A DNA stretch of 41,977 nucleotides from assembly GCA_019648995.1 (NCBI GenBank), contig BLXT01000055.1, forward strand, positions 2,353,068 through 2,395,044, written 5' to 3'. Position 1 is the first letter of the stretch, and every line of letters begins with the position of its first letter. Source of the stretch: Plakobranchus ocellatus. Lineage: Eukaryota > Mollusca > Gastropoda > Plakobranchidae. Below, piece after piece: positions 10,201 to 24,000 of the stretch. Made by a program: the position numbers and the translations under genes. The notes under the pieces were generated by a model, which worked only from the letters and a program-made list of their open reading frames with translations, was not told the origin of the DNA and ran no database searches.

Positions 10201-13200
10201 TTCTGAAAAATTAAACATTCAGGGATGATGCTCAACGTTCTGATTTTATAGCTCATATTTCCAATTTTTGCGCACAATTTACATATAGATTTACTCATAG
10301 TGTTAATTTCAACCTGTTGTTATATTTCTTAATGATTTTCTTCTTTATTTTTTAAAATGTGTTGACAGGGGTTAATCACTGAAGATGATTTTCCAGTTCA
10401 TTATAGGTAAGTGCAATGGTAACAAGATCATGTAAATTGTCTTATAAGACCAATAAAATGGATGGTCATTTACAATTACTCCTTAGATTACTTAAACCTT
10501 TGTGATTCTAGTCAGTTTTGTCTGTCTGTATTTCAAGAAACATACTTCAAAAATGTTTCAAGCTGAAAAGAAATAATCACTCTCAAAGAGAGTTGTACCC
10601 GAACCTGAAATTGTCAAGTAAAAGTTACATACCATTTTGTTTTATCACAAGCAAGACTTTTACTGCAACATCCTCTTGTCACTGGCAATTTAATTGCTAT
10701 TTTTTAATTTTGTTAATTTTGCATTTGAAAATAAATAAGGATGTTAATTCATTTTATTTGTTGATGTTGTTTTATGAATTACTCTCGCTGATTTTTTTTT
10801 TATGATTTCTAAACAGGAGACAATCTCAAATTCAGGACATGTCTTATGAAGAAATGCTTCAGTCAATTCTCGGCTTCAACAACACTGGAAATGTATTTTC
10901 ACTGACACAACAGCTTGAAATTCCTTCTCAGGCATCTTATTTCAGATTTTTCTCAAGGTGGAAATATCCTTACCCGTAGTGCATACAATGTTTCAATCTC
11001 AAAATAGCATTTTTATCCCTTTTTTTTTCTTTCTCTTTTTGAAGAATTTGACTAACTTTTGTACACTACCTCTCTTTCATGGAATTAATTGAAGCGTTAA
11101 ATCAATTTTTTAAAGGTAATTTCATGAAATAAGCTTTTGAAGGATATATTAGGACATATATGTTTTATGTGACCTCATTTTTTGTTTTTTTTTTCCCTTC
11201 CACTCGCAAAATTTAGGCTAAAGATTCCAGAGAAAGAGTATGCAGAGGGACTTAAGAAGTGGCAGTCCCAAAAGCTTGCTCACCATAGGTATGACTTAAT
11301 TTTATGAAAAGATAGTCTTCCCATAAATTGAGTAACACTTTAGGATAGTTCTATGAAAATTGCATAACAGCAATCTACTGTTTGGCAAACTCTAAACCAA
11401 TGAGAAACAATTTGAGAGTTTCTGCCTGTGGTAGGAGCTTTCAGATTGTTTTTCTTCCATTTTTTAAAAGCAATTTTTGTGAAGTTTATGTAAAACACAA
11501 TATTCTAATTTCTTTTTTAAGTCCCTCTTGCAACTAAGTAGATCTATTATATTCATAAACTAGAAAAAACATTTTTTAATAAAATTACTATAGAAAATAT
11601 GTCATTGTCCTGTGTTATTGTGGACTAGCATTTGTTGAGATGACTTATTTGGATGTTTCGTTTTCCCAGTGTCGTACAGGGAGTAGAAATGTTTAAGAAA
11701 GGGGATTACTTGGAAGCTATGCAACATCTCAACCGAGCTTTGCAGATCGACACTGAAAATGTGGAAGCCCTTGTGGCAAGAGGGGCACTGTAAGCAATGC
11801 ATGTTGTTTTTCTTATGTATGTATTTTGCCATAGGTGCCCAACCATGGCAATGAGTTTTTAAGAGCTCTCTCAAGCAGAACACTTGCAGTACTTGCAAAC
11901 ACTGAATCAGTATTCATTTCCTTTTGTTTTTCTTTTTTTTTTTTGTTTATAAACAGAGTGGACAGTGAGGTTACAACGTACCAAAATGAAGGTCACACTT
12001 AAAATTACACAGTGGTGAAAACATATTTGAACAGACTTGCTTTCGCTTCCCAACCATTGAAGAAGAAAAGTCAGATAATAACTGCAAGATGGGAATCATC
12101 AAACTGTTTCTGTAGCTAGTAGTGAACACCTTAATTATTTTTATATTTCCCTAATTATTCCGCAGCTTTGGAATAGTTATTCATTCATAGTGTTAGGCTT
12201 TTGCTGATTCCAAAAAAGATGCAGTTTTCATGTTTGTATATAGATTTTATTATCACTTTAGCCATTGATCTAAATAATTGTGGTATGTCCCTATCCTTTT
12301 GTAAAGTTTAGTTGACAGTAAAGTAACAATTAAGCATCATATTTTTGGTAGCTAAACATTTGGTTTTTTTTAAATTCATCCCACTAAACTTTAGATATCA
12401 ACACAATTTTTTTTTACTGAAAATAAACATTAAAGTAAGGCAGATAAGGCAGTCTCTTTTTTAGTATTCTTTTTTTTTTCCCCTCGCTAAAACATTGTGT
12501 GTTTTGTGTTTTGAAAGCACTGCTCTTCTCTTCAATATGCATGTAGACCAAAAGTTTAGGTCCTACAGCATATGTGTATATTGAAAAACTGCCTTTTTAA
12601 AAGGTCTTTAAATATGAAAGAAAGCTGGTTCCACTAGGTTTTAAAATCGGCTACCAGCTACTTATCATGACAATTTATTTCATAGTTCTACATTTAAAAC
12701 TCTTCTAGTTCTACACTGACAAAAGTACCAAGTTGACATATATTAGTAATGGCATGTCGCCAATTATGCGAATTGATTTCACATCCAAATGCATTTTTTT
12801 GTTTTGTTTTTGAATAGTGTATTAAAAACCAGGTCTCATGAGATAGTGATGTAGTCACTATAAGTCTTTGTGGTAAATGAGATATATTTTATCAAAAACT
12901 AGCTTTATACTGGTTCATGCCGGGCATTGCACCTCTTGAAATCTTAAGCTCTAGTCAGTATTATAGAGCATTTCTTGAAGCAATAGTGATATTCATCACC
13001 AGTATAGGATAAAAAAGCTATTTCCCTGTCTTTGTTTCATTCCATTCAGTTCAAGGAATAAATTTTTACTAATTTTTTTGTGAAGCGACTACCAGTCCCT
13101 AAACTCAAACCTCTTCACTGAACCTTAGATAGCAGGCCCAAGCAGAACTAATGATCACTTTTCTACAAGATTTTCAGAGAGAGAAGCTTTTCAAATGATT

Positions 13201-16200
13201 ACAGTTTCTGATGGTGAATGTGATGATGTATTGGGTTTAGATGTAAATGACTTTGATATTGATCCTGAGTACGAGCCATACACTAAGTTTTTCCCCCCAT
13301 TTTTGTGACACTTATCAACTGCAGCATATAAAATCTCAGTTGCCATAAATGTATTCAAAGTGAACCTAGTTTTGGCTGGGCATCAGAAGGTAGCATAGGC
13401 TCAACAGTTCAGGACTCAGTAAGTTAAGCAATTGTCAAACAAATAAATAGGTATAAACAATGATTGTGCCTCTGCCTCTTTATTGCTTTTTCAGAAGGAA
13501 AAAAAAGCAATGGGTTGCAATGACATTTGATCTTTGGTTTTAAGTTTCTAAAAAAAAATTTCAAAGGATCTATAGATCTCTGGCCTACATGGCAGCAAAC
13601 AATAGATATATTTGTGAGAATTTATTAATGTGGAAGCAAATATATGTCACATACCAATGACTTATATGCATTATTCCTTGATAAGTATTTCTGTGCTCTT
13701 TGGGAGAACATTTATTTTTAACATGAAAATCGGGCACATTGCATATGTACAATGCACCACTTGATGCCATATGATGAGTGTGGTCTGGAGTTTGAGCAAA
13801 TTGAATATGCTAAAACATTTGTCATATTTTTGTGAGTCAAAATTACTTTCAATCTTTATGTTACCATGCATGTATCTAGTGCTTGAAAATCAGCACTGAA
13901 AAAAACATGCCTGGTAAAAAAAATATATATTCACAGTATTGAGCATAATGTATCGCTCTGTCCTGCATGCTTCCTGCAAGGTTAATTGCATATTTGAAAC
14001 AATGGCTCCATTATCTCCAATCTGAAGATGAGTGTGTAGGTACTTGAATCGCTGTAAAAAGCAATTTTTATTGGACATGTTTTCAGTAAATCAACATTTT
14101 ATTTACATACACAGCTATAGAGCTACACTGAACATAATCTAATGATGACAATTATGACCTTTGTTAAACATTGACCGTATAAGGTGTTGAAGCTTTCTTT
14201 ATTAAAGTCTATGGGAAAAAAGTCAAGAAGTTATGTCTAGCTCCAAAAGCAGGAACTTGGATATTTTTCTTAGAAGATTTTTATTAAATACCAAAGTGTT
14301 ATGTCTTCTTAAAAAGAGTTTTATTGGTTTTTTTCTCAATTAGAAAGGCCAGGTACCAGAAAGGAACATTATTATTTTTTTTTTTTTACAGTGTATACCA
14401 TAATGCTCCTGTTTGTGCTTGAATTTTACATACATGTATGTAGAGACTCTATATATGATGTATAGTGTTAAATAAGCTATATTTTACTGTGAATTTAATT
14501 ACATCATGTGTAACTTTCATTGAGGTTTTCTTCTTCTTTTGTTTTTTTTTCTTCTGTTGAAACCTTAGTTTTTATGATGATAGGTTAAGTATGAAACTTC
14601 ATAATTTATTTTTATTTGGAGCTACATGTTCTTAGAAATTGCTCTACTGATGTGGTAAGACATTCCTATTATTTTTGTACTATTTATTCTGTTTTTAATA
14701 GCTTATGTAAGACAGATAAAAAATATACAACATTGCGTTTTCAATGTACAGTGACAAATACATTGTTTATAAATAAATACGTATGATTGTTATGAAGATG
14801 CTGCTAGAACACAAAATCACTATCAAATATGTACTTTTTTAAATTTAAAGGGTCTTTTTATACAGCCCTTGTGATTGAACTGGCAGACTGGAGATTGTTT
14901 GCAGCCTTGCTGGCAAAAGTTGTGCATTTTTATTTCGTGGCAAAAAAAAAAAAGATTGGTAATTTTTCTTACCACCAATTTTTTTAAATGTTTCTCCAAC
15001 TTTTTTTTTAGTTTTAGTTTTTTGGTGAATAGTCATGATCAAGAATATTCCCTTTATTTCTTGAAAGGATGTGCTTTTTAAAAGTCTGCTTGCAGACTTT
15101 TGATGAGTTTACAGAAGCTGTTCTCAAAGTCTTTTCATCTCTTGTCAGAATATTGCATAGGCAAAAATATTGTTTCCACCAAGAAGTGTCATGCCCAGGC
15201 CAACTTCCATATCTGGTAAGCATTTTTTTTTTGTTATTAATATGAATATAAACCATTAATATTTGTAAGATTTATTGACTTACTAAATTATCATTTTGAA
15301 GAATGAACAATCGCAGGTTAAACAAAAAACATATACATTATAAAAAGTTCAGATTTTATTCCAGAAAAAGATTTATAAAAATGTGCAATATTGTGTTTTC
15401 CAGACTACAAGCTGATCAAAGTATATGGACATGGGGCGCTTTTATGTGTGCAGCATTGATAAAGATCCAAGTAGTGGAAATTCAAACTATGACATTGGGA
15501 AAAAAAAGCGCAAGGAGAAGGAGTCGTCAATTCAAGTTTATGATATGGAAATGAAAGCATCTACTCAAGCAAATTGAAAGTCAAGGCTCTCAAAGATGGC
15601 TGCAAGTGCAATGTTTAAATCCAAGGCTGATTTATTCATGCAGAAAGCAAAGGAAAAAACAGACATTGGAGTCAAGAATTCTAAGATCCAGTATAAGACA
15701 GATCAAAACACTATTGAGCAAACAGATTTGTAAATTGTTGTCAGATTGTTTTTTTCAGGTATTACATTTCACTTGATCTGTTTGATATTTTTTTTCTTTG
15801 AATTATATCAATGTTTACTTCTTTTGATTCAAGTTTGATAAATGAAGCAGATTGATATGGTTCGGATTGACAATTTAGTTTGCAGGGTATCTTTAGATAC
15901 TTTAAAAAATCAGCAAAAAATAATATAATAGCTATAATACTTTTTTATTCATATACTGAAAGGTTACAAATTTATTGTTTGGTAACTAACTGCTTAATAC
16001 TATGTTCTAGAGAGATCTAAATTCATTTTCAGGTAAGGCTTGTATGATTTCTACACTCTAGGATAATGAATTTTAAAGAACGCCTAAGTGTTCGTAATAA
16101 TCTAATTGCATTTTTGTTCCTTTCATTTTTTTCTTTGTGTGTTTAGCTACGCAAACAAGGAGAGCTTTGAGAGTGCCATCAAAGACTTTGAGCAAGCATT

Positions 16201-19200
16201 GTCGCTGAATCCCAAACACAACAATGCCAGGAATTACTTGATAGAAACACTGCTCACCCTTGGCAGGATGTGAGTACAAGTTTTTCTCTCTAGACCCTCC
16301 TGTTTTAAATTTTCTCCTAAGATTGTACTGAGACTTAGTTTTATAACAGTAGAAGTTGATAGAGAGTGAGGGATGTAATATCATTTTGAAACTGCCTACC
16401 CATTACAGAAACATGTATTTTTTTTATACTGTTAGCATTTACATTTCTATTATAATGAAAATCTTTTTGGTGCGGTTTAAAAATGTTGTTTTAGTGCAAT
16501 TATAAATTGACTGCTAACACTTTATCACACTAAAAATCTTTTGCCAGGTTTGAGGAAAGTCGAGATCTAAATGAAGCAGCGAAGCACTATGAGAATGTTC
16601 TTAAGATGGATCCAGATCATGCAGAGGCTGCAGAGCTTCTTAAAGGATGTCGCCATTTAATGGTAAAATTTGGAGTTGAGGATCTGAAACTATTATAATT
16701 TAGATTTCAAAATTTTAATACATGGTAAGTTTGCTGCGAACACCCATGCAAGGGAGNNNNNNNNNNNNNNNNNNNNNNNNNNNNNNNNNNNNNNNNNNNN
16801 NNNNNNNNNNNNNNNNNNNNNNNNNNNNNNNNNNNNNNNNNNNNNNNNNNNNNNNNNNNNNNNNNNNNNNNNNNNNNNNNNNNNNNNNNNNNNNNNNNNN
16901 NNNNNNNNNNNNNNNNNNNNNNNNNNNNNNNNNNNNNNNNNNNNNAGGTTTCCCATTTATGCAAAAATTTAAGCAAAAATACTCTCTCAGTGATCATGGT
17001 GCCATTTTAGAACATAAATGGGAAACCTAAAGTTTTACTTTAGGTTTCCCATTTATGTTCTAAAATGGCACCATGATCACTGAGAGAGTATTTTTGCTTT
17101 TAAAGGCTTTCAATTTACTCTCGCAATTGTCAAAATTGCTCCACCAGCAATAAGAAAGATGATGTCAATTAGTTAGCCCAGAAAATGAAATAGGAAATGA
17201 AAGAGATAATGAAATGACGTGGATTTTTATGTTAAAGATAATTGGCTGCTTAAATTCTTTAGACAACAATGCCTCATGATCCCGTTCTAGTCCTGCTCAA
17301 AGGCTTGAGTCCAATTCTTCATTGCCCACAATTTATATCAGTCTTGTGACATATATCACCTGAAATAGCATCTGCTTGTTGAAAATTGGCTATTGAATTT
17401 GATTATGTATGCCTGCACATTGCATAGTTCAAATATTTTGACAAGTTTTGTGCAAAAACTTCATTAAATTAAGAGTTGTGGCCATTGAACCTGCTATCTG
17501 CCCATTCTCTCAAGACCTGCTTTTTTTTTTTTTGTTTTTTTTTTTTTCATTAATGCTCATTTTAAAAAATTACTGTTGGGTTCACATAATTTGATTTTCT
17601 GATAAATTGAGGTACATACCAGTAATGTATTTTTCCCGTCTTCGTCCTACTTTTAAAAAAAAACCTGTTCTTTCTAAGTTTCAGAAAGCCAATTTTTATC
17701 TGATAATTTGAAGCCCCTTGCATAGTTTCAAATCTCTTATTCCTTTCAACTTTTTTGGTTAAGTTCATTTCAATGTCAGGTTCTAAACTGCCAGGATGCA
17801 TAAATAGTTTAGTTCCTAGTTTCAATTGGTTAAAAAACATGCCTATGCATAGGAGAGAAACAAAATAGAGGCGAAGAGCAATAATAAAATTAGGTACCCC
17901 AAACCAAAATTTCAAATTGACTATATAACTTATATTATGTGTTTAATTAATAGATCTCAGTGAGATAAGAACAGAGCAAAAAACATTTTGAAAATCGGAC
18001 AATATTTATAGAAGTTACGTTCTTCTAAAGTACGCGAGTTTGGGTACTCTTGGAGACCGTGAAAAATCAGCATGGAAAGCCAACTTTTGACATCCATATT
18101 ATAAAAAATATTGATCCTAAACTCTTGCAACTTCTAAATCACACCTAGAACAAAAAGTACTGCATACTCAATTTTTTTCAGAGGTATAAATCAATGGAAA
18201 GTACTTTTTTATTCACTTGCAACATGGCCCACTCCCACTTTTCACAAAATTTGGCAAGGGAAGTAAAAAAAACGAATTTTTTCAAAGTTTTAAAATTTCA
18301 TAAAAATTTTAATTATTGGGCCATATATTTGATACTTATGTCAAAATATCCAGAAAATAAAGTTCTAAAACATTAAATAAAAATGAATTAATGTTATAAA
18401 AGTAGTAATGCAAGGTGCATTTTCAAAATGCCCAAAATTTGCGTTTTATAAAATTTGCAAAAAAAATTACGATTTTCAAAAATTCATTAAAAATCAACCA
18501 TTCAAGATATTGTAATGAATGAGGCACTACAGCAATCAGAAAAACGAAGTCTATTGTGTAAAGTAATGAAACCATACACATATATGCTTATAACCCTGTT
18601 AAAGTCGCTACATAAACAGTCCGAGACATAGGTAATTATGCAAAAGCAGATAAGCCAATTTTGGGAGGCATAATAGAAAATCCAATCAATAAACCAGTGA
18701 TGAGTTAAAATTGACAGACTATATTTATACCAGTCTGTTCAATTAATTAGGCCTATTCTACAAAGTTTGGTTTATTAATAAATTATTGATTTTTTAATCT
18801 TCTCGGAAAGACAATATAGAATCTATCACTGTATCACTATCAGATAAGTTTGTTTACTTTGGGCGAGTCAACCGTTGCCGTAGATAGGGGGTATAACTTA
18901 TAAGTCCAGTTATGACATTGCCTCACCACATTAAAATCGAGTTACCTATTTTCTAAACCTTTAAAGAGAATATTATTTTGGCTTAAACAATGTAGGGGTA
19001 GAAAAAAAAAAACGTTTTTCAAATGTAGGAAATACGTTTTAGGGCATTGCAACAGGATTGACTATCTGAACCTGTTCACAAATTGGTCGGGTCCATTTGA
19101 GCGAGATGTGTTGAATGGTGTGGCCGCCATTTTGTTTTCTCGGTTCGTGAAAACGACAATAAAATAATCATACATCACAGCTTTTAAGTACAATTTAAAT

Positions 19201-20941
19201 GGAGAAATGTATCAAAAATGACCAGTTTCTAATGAAATAAGTTCTACTTGATGCGTACATAGTTTCTAGAACAAGCTGGGGGCTTTCTATAAAAATAGAC
19301 ATAGTCCGAAATCCTAGATCTAAATTAGATCTAACTGGCTGTATCATGCGATCGTAAAGATGGAAACATGAATTAATTTCTGATAAACTAAAAACCTTCT
19401 CATACTTTAAAATCAATAAAAAGGATTTAAAATAAAAGGTGTGGGGAATTGGGTCTGCCCGGCGGCGACATTGTGAATTGAAGAGTAGGCCTGGGGCTCA
19501 ACATGAATCTGCCCTGTCAGCCTCTCATCGCGGTGTGTTGCAAAAATCATGCCCTCACGGAAAGCGATGGCACACTCTGTCGATACGGCGGATGAATACA
19601 ATTTTTTAATATGTGGTAGAAAAATGGTTTTCCTTATTAGTTTGATACCGGAATTGCCGAAATCGGTTATTTTTCACGATTTTTCATCGTTTTTTAAACT
19701 TAATTTCAATTTTTCGCCAACTTCTACCCCTCGCACGAAAATGATACACACACCATTGAAAAGGTCGTCCATTTTCCTATAGAATGGGACTATTTAGGGA
19801 GCACCCAGATGAATCGACACGATGTGCCAGCATTTTACAAAAAACACCCCCCATGTTTCACTCGCACTGTCGGCTACGTCAACACACGTTACACACCTTT
19901 TTCAACAAACAAATACATCACAACAATAACACATAATCGCATAATTTTTGGTTTATTATTATACAGCATGAAGTAAACTTTTCATTGATATGTGTTTCAT
20001 AAATGTGCTCTTTAAAGAAAATATGCCCTAGTTTAGTTAAATTAGACAAAATATCGAAATTTTCTGCCCAGAGGCGAGTCTGGGCGGGTTTGGGGTACCT
20101 AATAAAATGAAGCACGAGAGCAATTGACCAGCTAAACCTATGGAGCTATAGCATGAAAAATTGAATTGATGCTTTTTTATGTCGATGAATTGTCAATTAA
20201 AAACTTTTCCAGTTCACTTCTCCTCATTGAAATGAAGCCACCAAACTGTAATTTCTAATGCCTGACCATTTATGTTGATACAAAGCATCATGATTCTGTC
20301 TTTGTACGTACATATTGTCCATACTTTTTAAATGTTTGAGAATACCTCAGAATTACTGAATTTAAATTTTCAAATCAGCAGCTATGAGAAACCGGATTGT
20401 TTTGATGTTTTATGGAAAACTGCAATAGAATTATGTTTACAATTAAATTACCCTTCATTTTGTTATGATCACTTGTTCTCTCTTCTTACTATTGGAGGAT
20501 CAATCAATGCGTTACAAGGTAACTTTGTCTTAATGATTGTTCTTATCTTTCAGGCATTCCAGACAGGAGCTGATGAAGGAAAAGATGACATAAAGGAGAA
20601 GTCCACTATTGAAATTGCTGACAAAGAAAATGCCATTAAAGACAAGAATTCTTCATCCTCAGTATTAAAGACATCAGCAGAAAAGCTCAAAGCTTTAATT
20701 AAAGAGGATAAAGAAAGGAAACCAAGGTGATAATTTTTTTTATTTTTAATTTACTCTATCTCAGTCTGATGCATATATTTTTCAGAAGCTCACTCCTTAA
20801 TCTGTTGATATAATCCAAAGTTTCCAGTCATAATCTGGTCATTATGTTTGCATAAATTATCTCCTTAGTTTTTTTTTGGGGGGGGGACAATTTTTCTAAA
20901 TATTCCTCTCAAACTTTATATAAGATCATATATCATATCAT

Positions 20942-21002
<61 letters not shown>

Positions 21003-24000
21003 TATATATCTTGTTTATCTACTAGGGCGTATATATAGGCTTAGGCCTATGCAGACTCCAATGCAAGTTCAAATCTTCATATAGTGATATATTTGAAAAT
21101 AAGGTTTATTGCAAATTGGTATATCATCAAAATCATTGATAGATCTAGGTCTAGGCCTTTCTTTTTTTTTTTTTTTAAATATACTGATCCTCATTGGCAA
21201 CCCATGATGTGTAGGTGTATATTTTATACACTAAACATCTGAGTCATTTTGTAAGGAGCTGATGGTGTTGTCTATAAGGGAGAGCACAGCACTTTGGAAG
21301 GAAATACATTGTATTTCTATCCCATGTATTGAAACATTTTAAACAATTTACAATAGTAAACACTAAAACCATTGAGTCAGCATTAATTTTTATGACTTCG
21401 ATTTAATCTTGAAAGAGACTTCCTATTGATAAAACCCAGTTGTTAGTGGTTTTGAAAACACAAAACTTAGGCCTATAAAATGCATAATGTTCAACTAGTC
21501 TCTGTTGAAGTTAGATAGGGGCCTATTTCATAATAGTTTATCCTAAAAAAAATTTTATTGTAAAATATTGGATCCAAAAAAAAAAGAAACCTTTATACTT
21601 CACTCACAATTATTTATGAATAGATAGTTTTACTGCAGTTTTCTATGTTTTATGAAACAAATTTATAGGTCTCTCAGTTGCAAATGAAAAATTGTCAAGA
21701 AATCATTCATGTATATGTACAGGACATTGATTATATCAGAAATTGGCCTGTGAGCTATTCATTTTTCAATAATTTAAAGTAGATGGATGTGGAAAAAAGT
21801 GAAAATGTAAATTGTTAATCTTTCTATCTCTAGATTGAAATTTTGATGGGTTTACTGAAATGGCTTGTAAAATGCTGAAATGAGAGTAGAAAATCACTGG
21901 AGCTGACTTTTTCACGTTGGCAGCTCTGATAACAAAGCTCTGGAATTAAAAACATGATGCAAACACCTTGACAATTGAAAATATGTGTGTTTGGCCATTC
22001 GATAGCCATGCTTAGCAAGTGTAGTTTCACATTCGCTTAGTCTAAAGTAAGGATTATACGCTGTGCTGCCATGCAGGCAAGAGATTACCACAGTACATGT
22101 GTAATGCACGCTGAGAAAAACACAACCCGCTTGTACAGGGAAGGGCATTACCGTCACCTTGTGCTAGGAGTATGCTTTGTTTTCTCATTCTGCGCTCGTG
22201 GCCATGCATGTGTGTGTCTGCATGTTCACACGGCTGGGGGAGGCATTGGTATTGATTAGAACAGACTACAAAAGGATGGTTTCAGATTGGTTCATACATT
22301 CCTAGTCTAGTTCTAGACCCAGGAAACAGTGTGTGTCCTCTGATTCTCTATTCACTCTTGCTAGGCCTAGTCTTCGCAAGTTGAATCAGCTTCGCATTTC
22401 CTTATCGGCACACTTCTCATTTTCATCCCTGTCCACAAATCATCATATCATCCAACAAAAGAAAATGTCTATCAAAAGGTGATGAAAATGAAGTTGAGAT
22501 TTGCCTAGAGCATGGCATTGCTCAATGCTCTCTGTCAACAATTTTGAAAGATAAGGAGAATTTCAGAGCTGCAGTGAATCAAGGCACCTGTCAACACATG
22601 GAACAACACATTTCAACATTAAATGACGTGGACAAAGCCTTGTTGATATGGTTTAAGCAAGCCAGAAGTATGGTTGTTCCAATATCAGGACCGGTTTTAA
22701 CTGAGAAAGAAGAAATGTCATGAGAGCTTGGCTATGCAGAATGCAAACTGAGTGGTGGGTGGCTTGATCATGACGCAGGCATGGGATTGTCTTCAGAACT
22801 GTGAGTGGGAAGGCAAATTCATTAAAAGACATTAACTCAACAGAATGCAAGGAGGCACTGCAAAGAATCCTTGTGAGTTTCAGTCCCAAAGACGTGTTTA
22901 ATATAAAGTTGATGAAAATAAGAAGTACAAATTTTGCATTTCGTTTTACTTTAATCATAAAGCCTAGTTTTTCTTTTTAGATCTGCCAAGAAAGAAAAAC
23001 GTCGGTGCAGTGAAAGTTCAAGCTCTTCAAGAGAGACAACGAAGCGGAAGCAGAAAAAGAAAAAGAGACGGAGGACAAATCGAAGCAGTAGCAGCAGCAG
23101 GAGTGATAGTGATAGCAGCAGTTCAAACAGGTCTAGTCGTAGCAGGCCATCAAGTGCTGAAAGCACCCATAAGGCTCGCAGAAAGAAACGGGGAAAAGAT
23201 AAGAAGAGAAGGTATATTTTAAAAATCTCCTAGTTAGCTTTTTGTTTATTCGCGGAAAGACAATTATTGAAATTATAAAGTTTGATAAAATTGAAGAGAC
23301 ATCCAAAGTTGGTATTTGTCTTTTTTTTTTTTTTTTAATCACTATTTTTAAAGAAATTCTTTGTTTAAAAAAAATATTCTACCCCCCAGTTCATTTTTAT
23401 CTTAATCATCATTCAGCTTATTTATACGAAGCATAGTATTTTTGTCATAAATGATTCTTTTTCCCCCATTCTGCCCATTTAAATTTACTGTGCATTAAAA
23501 AAAAAACCCTATGTTTTTGTATATTGTAGGAAGTCAAAAAGGCGCAGAGTGGATTCATCGTCCTCAACAAAGCAGGAAAAACCAAGAATTGAAAGCCCTG
23601 GGCAAAAAGAAAAAAAGTCAAAAGCAGAAGGCAAAGAATCCAAAGAACTGCACTATGAGAAAGGTTTTAAATTTGTATTCTTTTTACCTCTTTTTTTTCA
23701 TTTTGCCAATAAGTAAGGTTGTTTAAAGGCGAGATGTTTTCCAGGGCATAGAATTGGCATGCTGAGCGTTTTTGGGTATTTTAGTAAGGGGAACTATTTC
23801 TGGGCTCGTCATATTGCCACCTTGTCAGTCCTTGGGGGAAGACAAATTTGAAGGCAGCCACATGCACCATTATTTTAGGCAGTGATAAGCAAACCAACAG
23901 TTTTTAAAAGCATTCAACCATAAAAAAACACAAATTCAGTGCTACTTGGGCACAAACCCTCTTACTCTAGAGAGACTAATTTTACAGGACAAGGCAAAAA

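Larger units (their letters stand above)
11790..16146 (+). other. TTC14 intron 10 (4.36 kb), no extra exon supported
   Basis: The TPR unit reads continuously across this intron (GAL joined to [10 protein letters not shown]), so no coding exon is missing. The length comes from AT-rich sequence and at least two coding-like relics, at 13129-13308 and 15425-15733. A stretch at 15096-15215 looks exon-like (AG before, GTAAG after, open frame) but would break the TPR and has no recognisable product. Nothing else was seen. Confidence 0.75.
16663..20553 (+). other. TTC14 intron 12 (3.9 kb) with assembly gap
   Basis: No exon is expected, because the TPR end joins the A-F-Q-T-G of exon 13 in phase. The intron contains a 189-N gap (16757-16945), a perfect 63-bp inverted repeat (16971-17099), and a pair of 17-bp inverted words at 17889 and 20087. 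The 19.1-19.9 kb part is richer in CpG and GC than its surroundings and includes a GCCGCCATTTTG word near 19122. Open frames here, including a 117-codon minus-strand one at 17562-17915, show no domain-like content. Confidence 0.7.
20727..22980 (+). other. TTC14 intron 13 (2.25 kb)
   Basis: Contains a (TA)n microsatellite at 20944-21000, AT-rich filler, and a pogo/Tigger transposase relic that ends about 75 nt before the exon 14 acceptor. No additional exon was seen. Confidence 0.75.

Noticed and set aside
15096..15215. Possible additional TTC14 exon (AG before, GTAAG after, open frame)
   Set aside because: Inclusion would interrupt the TPR that reads straight from exon 10 to exon 11, and the translation is not recognisable; kept only as a note.
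17562..17915. 117-codon minus-strand open frame in intron 12
   Set aside because: Aromatic- and Lys-rich chance composition of AT-rich DNA, no domain pattern, no start context; it lies wholly in an intron of TTC14.
19081..19900. CpG-richer segment with GCCGCCATTTTG as an internal promoter
   Set aside because: Suggestive only; no downstream open frame or exon follows that would need a promoter, and it may be transposon sequence.
20332..20553. In-frame upstream extension of TTC14 exon 13
   Set aside because: TCTTTCAG acceptor at 20546-20553 and phase-0 joining with exon 12 set the exon start at 20554; the extension has no family similarity.
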